Assembly: GCA_964498075.1 (NCBI GenBank) | Contig: CAZCGA010000156.1 | Span: 1 to 13,721, forward strand | Source of the DNA: CAZCGA01 sp964498075 | Lineage (GTDB): Bacteria; Desulfobacterota; Binatia; HRBIN30 | DNA length: 13,721 nt | Direction: 5' to 3' | Shown here: in pieces, positions 6,399 to 12,882 of the stretch | Numbering within the stretch: position 1 is the first letter of the stretch | Layout: each line of letters starts with the position of its first letter | Position numbers and translations under genes: made by a program | The notes under the pieces: model-generated | Databases searched by the model: none | What the model was told of the DNA's origin: nothing | What the model saw: only the letters and a program-made list of their open reading frames with translations

Positions 6399-7265
6399 AT
6401 GCGCTTCTCCTACGCCGAGTCGATGTGTGATCCGAGTCACTATCTGCCGTTGGCGAAGGCGGCCGACGAAACGGGGTGGACCTCGTTCATCGTCCCCGAC
6501 AGCATCTGCTATCCGGAGGTCTCGGATAGCAAGTACCCGTACACGCCCGACGGGGATCGGCGCTTCCTGGAAGACAAGCCGTTCATCGAGCCGTTCTCAC
6601 TGATCCCGGCGCTCGCCGCCGTCACCACGCGGCTGCGCTTCACGACGTTCGTGGTGAAGCTGCCCATCCGCCAGCCGGTGCTGGTCGCGAAATCGGTGAG
6701 CTCGGTGGCGGTGCTCAGCGGCAACCGCTTCGGCTTCGGTGTCGGTGTCAGCCCGTGGATCGAGGACTTCCAAGTCTGCGGCGCAGACTGGCACTCGCGC
6801 GGCAAGCGCATGGATGAGATGATCGAGATCATCCGTGGGCTCACGGCGGGTGGGTTCTTTGCGTTCCGCGGCCGCTACTACGACATCCCCAGCATCAAGA
6901 TCTGCCCGGCGCCGACGGCGCCGATTCCGATCTTCATCGGTGGGCACACCGAGCCGGCGCTGCGCCGCGCCGCACGCATCGGCGACGGTTGGATGCACGC
7001 CGGCAGCGATGATCTCGCGCACATGCTCCGGCGGCTGAACGAGCTGCGCCATGAGCACGGCCGCGAGCGCGAGCCCTTCGAGGTGCACGTCATCTCGCTG
7101 GACGCTTACAGCGTCGACGGCATCCATCGGCTGGAAGACCTCGGCGTCACCGACGTGATCGTCGGATTCCGCAATCCGTACTACGAAGCGATCGATTCGC
7201 AGAGCCTCGAGCAGAAGATCGACCTGCTGCGCCGGTATGCAGATACGGTCATCGCCAAGCGTTGA
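6399..7265 (+). CDS. LLM-class (luciferase-like) oxidoreductase, probably F420- or FMN-dependent
   Basis: A 288-residue TIM-barrel protein of the luciferase-like monooxygenase superfamily. Supporting blocks are MRFSYAESMCDP, the barrel segment RLRFTTFVVKLPIRQPVLVAKSVSSVAVLSGNRFGFGVGVSPWIEDF (about 78-124), RGKRMDEMIEIIRGL (134-148), PIPIFIGGHTEPALRRAARIGDGWM (175-199) and C-terminal LGVTDVIVGF. This pattern fits the F420-dependent LLM subfamilies better than bacterial luciferase itself; the cofactor is inferred, not shown. It starts 9 bases after the SDR stop, and the hydrolase begins 18 bases after its own stop. The order SDR, LLM enzyme, hydrolase suggests successive oxidation and cleavage of one substrate. 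Confidence 0.88.
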   Translation: MRFSYAESMCDPSHYLPLAKAADETGWTSFIVPDSICYPEVSDSKYPYTPDGDRRFLEDKPFIEPFSLIPALAAVTTRLRFTTFVVKLPIRQPVLVAKSVSSVAVLSGNRFGFGVGVSPWIEDFQVCGADWHSRGKRMDEMIEIIRGLTAGGFFAFRGRYYDIPSIKICPAPTAPIPIFIGGHTEPALRRAARIGDGWMHAGSDDLAHMLRRLNELRHEHGREREPFEVHVISLDAYSVDGIHRLEDLGVTDVIVGFRNPYYEAIDSQSLEQKIDLLRRYADTVIAKR

Positions 7266-7283
7266 CCCGGCGGCGGGCTAGTC

Positions 7284-8195
7284 ATGTCGTTCACCGTCGA
7301 CGTTCGAAAGACGCTCGCGGGGCTCACCAACGAGGCGCCCCCAGGCGTCGCGTTCACGGAGACGAAGGAAGGCGACGGGTTCACCGTTGCGCATGCGATC
7401 GCCGACGGCATCGAGCGTGTGACGTATCTGCCCAAGCAGCGCCGCTTCCAGACGCCGATCCTGATGCAACACGGGATGTGGCACGCGGCCTGGTGTTGGC
7501 AGCACTGGCAGGCGCTCCTCGCACAGTGGGGCTGGGAAAGCTGCGCCTTCAGTTTGCCTGGTCACGGCGGCTCGCCGGCGCAACGGCCCATCGCCGAGTG
7601 CACGCTCGACTACTACTTGTTCTTCCTCAAGTCTGAGGTCGAGCGCCTGCCGCGTCCGCCGATCCTGCTGGGGCACAGCATGGGAGGCGCGCTCGTCCAG
7701 TGGTACCTCAAGTACGCCGGCGATCTCCCCGCAGCCGTACTCGTTGCCTCATGGGTGTCGCACGACATGCCCAAGCAGAGCCTCGGGAGGATTCTTCGGT
7801 TGGACCCGTGGGGATTCATCCTGCGGTTGCGGGAGGGAACCGCGACGCCGTACATCCGCACGCCGCAGCGGGCGGCGCGATTGTTCATCACCGCAGGCGC
7901 GATCTACTCGCCCGAGGAGCTGCACGCCAGACTGGGACCGGAGTCCGGGCTCGTGCTCCTGCAGCATCGTCTACCGCATTGGTCGCCTCCGCCTGACGTC
8001 AAGACGCCCCTGTTGTGGTTGGACGCTGAGCGGGACGCGTTGATTGGTCGAGACGGCGCGCGCAGTTCGGCGGCATTCTACAACGCTAAGTATGTGCTGG
8101 TGCCGGGCGCCGGCCACGATCTCATGCTGGAGAGGAACCACCGGGAGACCGCGGAAACTGTCCACGCCTGGTTGATGGCGCAAGGGGTTTCGTAG
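7284..8195 (+). CDS. Alpha/beta hydrolase
   Basis: A 303-residue alpha/beta-hydrolase-fold protein, probably an esterase, lactonase or C-C bond hydrolase. The oxyanion-hole region is HGMWHAAWCW (63-72), the nucleophile elbow is GHSMGG with S132, the acid is D247 or D251 (WLDAERD), and the catalytic histidine is H278 in PGAGHDLMLE. SLPGHGGS (90-97) is also typical. No signal peptide is visible, so it should be cytosolic. It is the last gene of the SDR/LLM/hydrolase run and faces the CoA-transferase gene tail to tail, with 15 bases between stops and no evident terminator hairpin. Confidence 0.9.
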   Translation: MSFTVDVRKTLAGLTNEAPPGVAFTETKEGDGFTVAHAIADGIERVTYLPKQRRFQTPILMQHGMWHAAWCWQHWQALLAQWGWESCAFSLPGHGGSPAQRPIAECTLDYYLFFLKSEVERLPRPPILLGHSMGGALVQWYLKYAGDLPAAVLVASWVSHDMPKQSLGRILRLDPWGFILRLREGTATPYIRTPQRAARLFITAGAIYSPEELHARLGPESGLVLLQHRLPHWSPPPDVKTPLLWLDAERDALIGRDGARSSAAFYNAKYVLVPGAGHDLMLERNHRETAETVHAWLMAQGVS

Positions 8196-8210
8196 CACGC
8201 CTCACCGCGC

Positions 8211-9644
8211 TCAGCTGAACTGCATCGCGCGCACGTCGCTGGATACGCGTAGCGGCGCAGCGGTCGCAGCTTGCACGTCGCCGACGGTCAAGCCGGGCGC
8301 GATCTCGCGCAGCAGGAAGCCGTCGGCGTCGACGTCGATCCAGGCGAGGTCGGTGACCACCGACTGCACGCAGCCGAGGGCGGTCGGCGGATAGCTCAGC
8401 CGCTCGACGAGCTTGGAGCCCCCGTTGCGCTCGCAGTGGTAGCAAATGGCAATCACGCGTGCACCACCCGCCGCCAGATCCATGGCTCCGCCGATGCCAC
8501 CGCTGCCCTTCGGTGTGCTCCAGTTCGCCAGGTCGCCGTTCTGCGCCACCTCGAACGCGCCGAGGATGATCGTCGAGACGCGGCCGCTGCGCGCCATGGC
8601 GAAGGACACCGTCGAATCGAAGTACGCCGCCCCGGGCACCGCGGTGACGAGCTGCCCGCTGGCGTTGTACAAATCGATGTCCTCCTCGCCCTCCGCAGCC
8701 AGCGCGCCGTAGCCGAGGATGCCGTTCTCGGAATGCAGCGTGACGTGTCGGCCGGCAACGTAGTTCGACACCAGCGTCGGCAGCCCGAGGCCGAGGTTGA
8801 CGTACTCGCCCTCGTGCAGGAGCGCAGCCGCCTTCATGGCCATCAGGTCGGCGGGCAAGCCAGTGGGTCCGCCGTCGCGCAGCGCGCGTCCCTCCATGTC
8901 GGCGACGCGGCCGACCACCGCAAGGATCTGGCGCAGTACGCCGGCGTCGAGGTGCGTCGTCGTCTTCACGATGCGGTCGACGAAGATGCCTGGCGTGACC
9001 ACAGCCTCGGGATCGATGGCGCCCACTTCGACGATCTCCCTCACCTCGGCGATGGTCGTCTGCGCCGCCATGGCGAAGGCGGGGCCGAAGTTGCGCATGC
9101 CGCGCCGGTACGTGAGGTTGCCGACCGGGTCCGCCTGGTGCGCCTGCAACAGCGCGAAGTCGGCGGTGAGCGCGCGCTCGAAGACGTAGCGCCGGCCGTC
9201 GAAGACGCGCTCTTCTTTGCCGGCGGCGATCGGCGTCCCCACGCCGGTCGGCGTGTAGAATCCGGCGAGCCCGGCGCCGCCGGCGCGCACGCGCTCGACG
9301 AGCGTGCCTTGCGGCACCATCTCCAGCTCGATGTCGCCGGCCTTCACCATCTCGCTGATCGCGCTGGGAATCGCCGGCGCGCCGACGTAGCTGCAGATCA
9401 ACTTCCGGATCTGCTGCTTGTCGGCGAGGATGTTGAGTGAGGTCGGCCCGCCCGCCGGCGTGTTGCAGATGATCGTCAAGTCTTGTACGCCGCGCTCGGC
9501 GAGCGCCAGCAGGCAATCGGTCGGCCACGCCTGCGGCGGGCCGAAGCTGTGGACGAGGATCGACGCGCCATCGCCGATGTCGCCGACGGCGTCGCGCGCG
9601 GACTCGACGATCTGCTTCCTGGCCATGGCCGGTCGGCATGACAT
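8211..9644 (-). CDS. Single-chain 3-oxoacid-type CoA-transferase (fused A and B subunits)
   Basis: A 477-residue family I CoA-transferase with both subunits in one chain. The A part (about 7-235) includes LLALAERGVQDLTIICNTPA, IRKLICSYVGA, IELEMVPQGTLVERVRAGGAGLAGFYTPTGVGT and VVTPGIFVDRIV. The B part (about 262-470) includes LHEGEYVNLGLGLPTLVSNYV, the active-site SENGILGYG with catalytic E306, and a final V..DLAWIDVDADGFLLREIAPGLTVGDVQAAT. It moves CoA between succinyl- or acetyl-CoA and a carboxylic acid. The A-subunit loop near residues 30-40 reads VHSFGPPQAWP rather than the common GGFGxxGxPE, hinting at an unusual substrate. The start is uncertain: ATG at 9644 or 9626, neither with a clear ribosome site. 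It follows lnt by 35 bases. Confidence 0.92.
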   Translation of the reverse strand: MSCRPAMARKQIVESARDAVGDIGDGASILVHSFGPPQAWPTDCLLALAERGVQDLTIICNTPAGGPTSLNILADKQQIRKLICSYVGAPAIPSAISEMVKAGDIELEMVPQGTLVERVRAGGAGLAGFYTPTGVGTPIAAGKEERVFDGRRYVFERALTADFALLQAHQADPVGNLTYRRGMRNFGPAFAMAAQTTIAEVREIVEVGAIDPEAVVTPGIFVDRIVKTTTHLDAGVLRQILAVVGRVADMEGRALRDGGPTGLPADLMAMKAAALLHEGEYVNLGLGLPTLVSNYVAGRHVTLHSENGILGYGALAAEGEEDIDLYNASGQLVTAVPGAAYFDSTVSFAMARSGRVSTIILGAFEVAQNGDLANWSTPKGSGGIGGAMDLAAGGARVIAICYHCERNGGSKLVERLSYPPTALGCVQSVVTDLAWIDVDADGFLLREIAPGLTVGDVQAATAAPLRVSSDVRAMQFS

Positions 9645-9679
9645 GACGACCGCGACTTGGCAAGACTCGCGTACGACCC

Positions 9680-11401
9680 CTACGCTCGCGATCGCCTAGG
9701 TCGGACCGACAACCCGAGCAGTGCGACACCACAGGCGAGGGCGGTCGGTCCGAACCAATCGCCCCACTCGAGCATCAGGGTCGTGGCGCTGCGTTGCGGC
9801 ATGACCGACACATCCAGGCTCGCACGCTTGTGCACGCCGATGGTGCCCAGGAACTCGCCCGTCGGCGCGATCACGGCGGAGATGCCGGTGTTGGTGGCAC
9901 GCACCTGTGGCCGGCGGGTCTCGATGCTGCGAAACGCCGAGATCACGAGAATCAAGCGCGGCACCTGCCCGAAGCTGAACCAGGAGTCGTTCGACAAGGT
10001 CACGATCATCTCGGCGCCTTGGCGCACGGCGGCGATCGCCAGCTGCGGATCGAGGGCGTCGTAGCAGATGAGCGGCGCAATCCGCAGCGTGCGTCCACCG
10101 CGCAACCTGACCGGAAGAACCTGCGGGCCCTTGCCCGGCTTCCACGTCCCGAGCCAGGGTAACCATCGGCGCACCGCGCTGGACTCGAACAGCGCGGGCA
10201 CCCGCTCGGTGAGCGGGAACAACCACGTCTTGCGATATGTGTCGAACCTGAGCTGTCCGTCTGCGGCAGGTTCAAGCGCGAAGGCTGCGTTGAACTCGTC
10301 GCCGCCCCGAGCGTCGTACGCGCCGAACACCAGCGGTACGCCGGCCCGCGCGACGAAGGCGCCGATCTCGCGATCGAAGGCGGCTCCGTCTTCGCTCTTC
10401 GGCGAGCCGAAGGTCGTCGGATATACCGTTTCCGGCCACACCAGCAGGTCGAGGTTGGCGCGCGTCAGCACCTCGTTCGACAACGCGTAGTGCGTATCGA
10501 GGATGAACCGGACCGCGTCGAACGTCCCCAGCTCTGCAGCGAGCCGGCCGTACTGACTGATGTCGGCCTGGACGATGCCGGCCGTGATGCGATCGCCGGG
10601 ACGGTCGTCGTTGCGCAATTGCGCCAGCCGGACGGCACCGTACACCAGCAGACACAGTACGATCGCGGCGATGCACGCGACCGGCGCGAGCGCCTCGCGA
10701 GGCGAACGCGGGCGGTCCCTCGATACGACCCCCGAGAGAATGGGGTCTACTCGGGACGAACGGAGACGAAACTTGCGCATACGAATCAAGACCGATCGCC
10801 CTGAGTAGCCCCCTTCCCTTGGGGGCGTATCGAAGGGCGCTCTTCTGCGAAGACCAACGCTCTCGAACGCGCACTCGTTGGCGACAATAAGTAGGAACGT
10901 GAGGCCGTGGGCACCGGCGATGTCCGCCGCCTGCCGCAGCAGTGCCGAGGCGTAAAGGCCGTGACCCAGCGTGTCGGCGAACAGTTTTGGAAACGCCCAC
11001 TCGCTCCCCACGTAGACGCCGGCGCCGGCCAGCAAGCCTATCGAGGGACGCACCGACGCCCGCTGCGCGAGATGTCGCGCCAGGGCGAAGGCGATGAACT
11101 GTGGCTCCAGGAGGGGCGCGAGCACCACCACGACGAACAGCGCGAAAGCCCACGGTGCGCCGGTGTAGTTCTGAATTGCGCTCGGCAGCCAACTGAAGAC
11201 GACGAGCACGAAGGCCTCACACATGAGCAGCCCCACCGCCAGCGCACCCCGCAACGATGCTGTCCGATCGAGCACGGCCAGCCACGGCACGAGCCCGACC
11301 CAGCCGAGTAGCAGCCACGGCCAGTCGACCCGTGCATAGAGCGCGAGTGCACCGGCGCTCGCCGTGACGGCAGCGACCGCGAGGAAGCGTGACGCAGTCA
11401 G
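9680..11401 (-). CDS. lnt: Apolipoprotein N-acyltransferase with in-frame repeat insertion
   Basis: Inner-membrane enzyme that N-acylates the terminal cysteine of lipoproteins, the last step of lipoprotein maturation. Numbered from the GTG at 11290, the catalytic triad of the nitrilase domain is visible: E287 (VWPETVYP), K354 (YRKTWLFP) and C409 (APLICYD). SNDSWF (433-438) and the late RATNTGIS (464-471) also fit. Several hydrophobic spans precede this domain and one follows it (about 513-530). Coding potential continues upstream of 11290 as a plausible first span and DWPWLLLGWVGLVPW, so the real start is earlier. The only non-ATC candidate is a CTG at 11401-11399 overlapping the previous stop as CTGA. 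About 50 residues near 142-195 are encoded by a repeat pair and fall in the loop before the last span preceding the catalytic domain. Confidence 0.88.
   Translation of the reverse strand: MTASRFLAVAAVTASAGALALYARVDWPWLLLGWVGLVPWLAVLDRTASLRGALAVGLLMCEAFVLVVFSWLPSAIQNYTGAPWAFALFVVVVLAPLLEPQFIAFALARHLAQRASVRPSIGLLAGAGVYVGSEWAFPKLFADTLGHGLYASALLRQAADIAGAHGLTFLLIVANECAFESVGLRRRAPFDTPPREGGYSGRSVLIRMRKFRLRSSRVDPILSGVVSRDRPRSPREALAPVACIAAIVLCLLVYGAVRLAQLRNDDRPGDRITAGIVQADISQYGRLAAELGTFDAVRFILDTHYALSNEVLTRANLDLLVWPETVYPTTFGSPKSEDGAAFDREIGAFVARAGVPLVFGAYDARGGDEFNAAFALEPAADGQLRFDTYRKTWLFPLTERVPALFESSAVRRWLPWLGTWKPGKGPQVLPVRLRGGRTLRIAPLICYDALDPQLAIAAVRQGAEMIVTLSNDSWFSFGQVPRLILVISAFRSIETRRPQVRATNTGISAVIAPTGEFLGTIGVHKRASLDVSVMPQRSATTLMLEWGDWFGPTALACGVALLGLSVRPRRSRA
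10717..10837. repeat. Inverted pair of REP-like palindromes inside lnt
   Basis: The left unit starts CCCTCGATACG (10717-10727), has a GACCCC/GGGGTC stem (10727-10732, 10742-10747) and ends CTACTCGGGACGAACGG (about 10763). The right unit, on the other strand, reads CCCTTCGATACG (from 10837), with a GCCCCC/GGGGGC stem (10808-10813, 10821-10826) and CTACTCAG (to 10801). The two units are near mirror copies separated by about 37 bases. From memory, CCTTCGA...CTCAGGACGAACGG is a widely scattered palindromic repeat type in high-GC bacteria. The pair is read through in frame by lnt without a stop. Confidence 0.8.
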
Positions 11402-12105
11402 GGCGCGGAATCCTGTGGGGCTTGGTGCTCCGGAACCGCCTCGACTTCTGCCTGGGTCTCGGGAACCTCGAGCATCTGCACCGGCATCCCCGGAGGGGCC
11501 ATGTCGGGTGGAACGACCCGATCCGCCGGCAGCGTGATCGGCTCGCCGTGCTCGTCCACCGGCCGGTAGTCCGGGTGGAACATCAGGATGGCGGGGACGC
11601 GCTGGCCGTCGTCGGTGGCCTGATAGTGCCGCACGTAGCCAGGAGGCAACTCGAAGTCTTCGGGGACGAGGATGCCACGTTTGATGGGCTTGGTGCCGGG
11701 CGGCGGAAACACGGCGATACCTTCGCCGGGCTTTGCCTCACCGAACATGGGCGCTTCTTCAGGCGGTTGCTCGTCCGGCGGCGCCGGCTCCGTTTCCTGG
11801 ACGGGCGCCACGGCAGGGGCTGCAACTTTCATCTCTGCTTCGGCAGCGGGCCTTGGCGGTTTCGCGAGCGGTCGGCCAGCTTGCGGGGCATTGAGCGCGT
11901 TGATCGGGGCGGGATGCGCCGGCGATCTTGCTGTCTCGTCCGAGCGCGTGTCGAGCGCCGGCCGAACGAGCACGAATACGGCGACACACACCAGCCCCAT
12001 CGCCACGACAAGCAGCCCCACACTCTTGCGCATGCCGCGCGACGCAACGGTCCTCACACCGTCGTCATCCACGCGCAGCTTCGTCGGCCCAGCATCGCTT
12101 GCCAT
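11398..12105 (-). CDS. Membrane-anchored proline-rich protein of unknown function
   Basis: A 235-residue protein not assignable to a named family. A cytosolic N-terminus (1-27) is followed by one membrane span (SVGLLVVAMGLVCVAVFVLV, about 28-47). A Pro/Ala/Glu-rich linker (about 50-125) then leads to a more structured part with GTKPIKRGILVPEDFELPPGYVRHYQ (137-162) and RVPAILMFHPDYRPVDEHGEPITLPADRVVPPDMAPPGMP (about 168-208). The order implies a bitopic inner-membrane protein with a periplasmic domain held off by a flexible linker. Its TGA overlaps the only plausible upstream start of lnt, so the two were probably translated together and it may serve envelope biogenesis. No strong ribosome site precedes the ATG at 12105; a Met at residue 25 is an alternative start. 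Confidence 0.72.
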   Translation of the reverse strand: MASDAGPTKLRVDDDGVRTVASRGMRKSVGLLVVAMGLVCVAVFVLVRPALDTRSDETARSPAHPAPINALNAPQAGRPLAKPPRPAAEAEMKVAAPAVAPVQETEPAPPDEQPPEEAPMFGEAKPGEGIAVFPPPGTKPIKRGILVPEDFELPPGYVRHYQATDDGQRVPAILMFHPDYRPVDEHGEPITLPADRVVPPDMAPPGMPVQMLEVPETQAEVEAVPEHQAPQDSAP

Positions 12106-12253
12106 CGGCGTCGTCGACCTGGGGGATCATATGAAGGCCCCTCGGAGCGTGCAAGCCACGGGTCGCCTCAACTTCAGCGCTGCCGGTAAAGGTGCAGCGG
12201 AGAGAACCGGCGACGAGCTTTGCGTCGGCTCGCGAATGCGCTAAAGGGCGGGC

Positions 12254-12568
12254 ATGCCGCTCTACCTCGATGAGATCTGGCTGCAGTGGGACAGCCCCGA
12301 GACGGCGCGCCGCGCCCTCACGATGTTTCGCAATATGGATGCAGACTTCTCGTGGCCGCCCGGCGTCCGCTTGGTTGCCGGGCCGTGGTTCTCCAACGAG
12401 GAGGCCAAGATCGTCCTCGTCCTCGACATTGCGGATCACACCGCGACCTTCACGCCGTTCACCCTCGCCACGGCGCACGGGCTCATCGCCCGCCGCCGGC
12501 TGACGCCGGTCGTGGCGTGGAATGCCATCGACGACGTGCTGCGCCTGTTGCCGGAGCCGACCGGCTAA
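12254..12568 (+). CDS. Small conserved-looking hypothetical protein
   Basis: A 104-residue protein I do not recognise. It starts MPLYLDEIWLQWDSPETARRALTMFRNM, continues FSWPPGVRLVAGPWFSNEEAKIVLVLDIADHTATFTPF and ends with a helix WNAIDDVLRLLPEP. The alternation of strand, helix and strands, with GPWFSNEEAKIVLVLDI in the middle, looks like a compact alpha-beta (ferredoxin-like) fold, as in small DUF3303-type proteins; that is only an impression. There is no signal peptide or membrane span. The ATG is supported by AAAGGGCGG just upstream. It converges on ilvN, and the two stop codons overlap by 4 bases (12565-12568). Confidence 0.62.
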   Translation: MPLYLDEIWLQWDSPETARRALTMFRNMDADFSWPPGVRLVAGPWFSNEEAKIVLVLDIADHTATFTPFTLATAHGLIARRRLTPVVAWNAIDDVLRLLPEPTG

Positions 12569-12879
12569 GCTTGCAACCACCCAGCGACGACCGCGAAGGC
12601 CCGCTGCGCCTCGGGTGCGCGATGGATCTCGAGCACGTCCTCCAGCTTGCGCAGCTGGCGGATCAGTTGTTCGAGCCGCTCGTCCTCGTTCACCACGAGT
12701 AAGATGACGCTGCACCTGCCGTCGCCGACGGGCAGGCACAGGATGCCCTCCACGTTGAAGCCGCGACGGGCGAACAGGCCGCAGACGTGCGACATGACGC
12801 CGGGATGATTGCGCACGAGCAGCCGCAGGATGGCGCCGGTGCGGGCGGTGGTGGGACACTCAGCTGCGCTGGGTTCCAT
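12565..12879 (-). CDS. ilvN: Acetohydroxyacid synthase small (regulatory) subunit, type I
   Basis: A 104-residue ACT-domain subunit that activates the IlvB catalytic subunit and mediates valine feedback inhibition in branched-chain amino acid synthesis. LLVRNHPGVMSHVCGLFARRGFNVEGILCLP (20-50) and LVVNEDERLEQLIRQLRKLEDVLEI (61-85) match E. coli IlvN closely as I recall it. The length also fits the short type I subunit rather than the roughly 160-residue IlvH. The start follows the ilvB stop by 3 bases, and its AAAGGAG ribosome site overlaps the last ilvB codons, so the pair is translationally linked. Confidence 0.93.
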   Translation of the reverse strand: MEPSAAECPTTARTGAILRLLVRNHPGVMSHVCGLFARRGFNVEGILCLPVGDGRCSVILLVVNEDERLEQLIRQLRKLEDVLEIHRAPEAQRAFAVVAGWLQA

Positions 12880-12882
12880 CGA

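Noticed and set aside
8271..9440. 389-codon plus-strand open frame opposite the CoA-transferase
   Set aside because: It is antisense to a full-length enzyme with catalytic motifs; the His/Arg/Val-rich translation has no recognisable domain.
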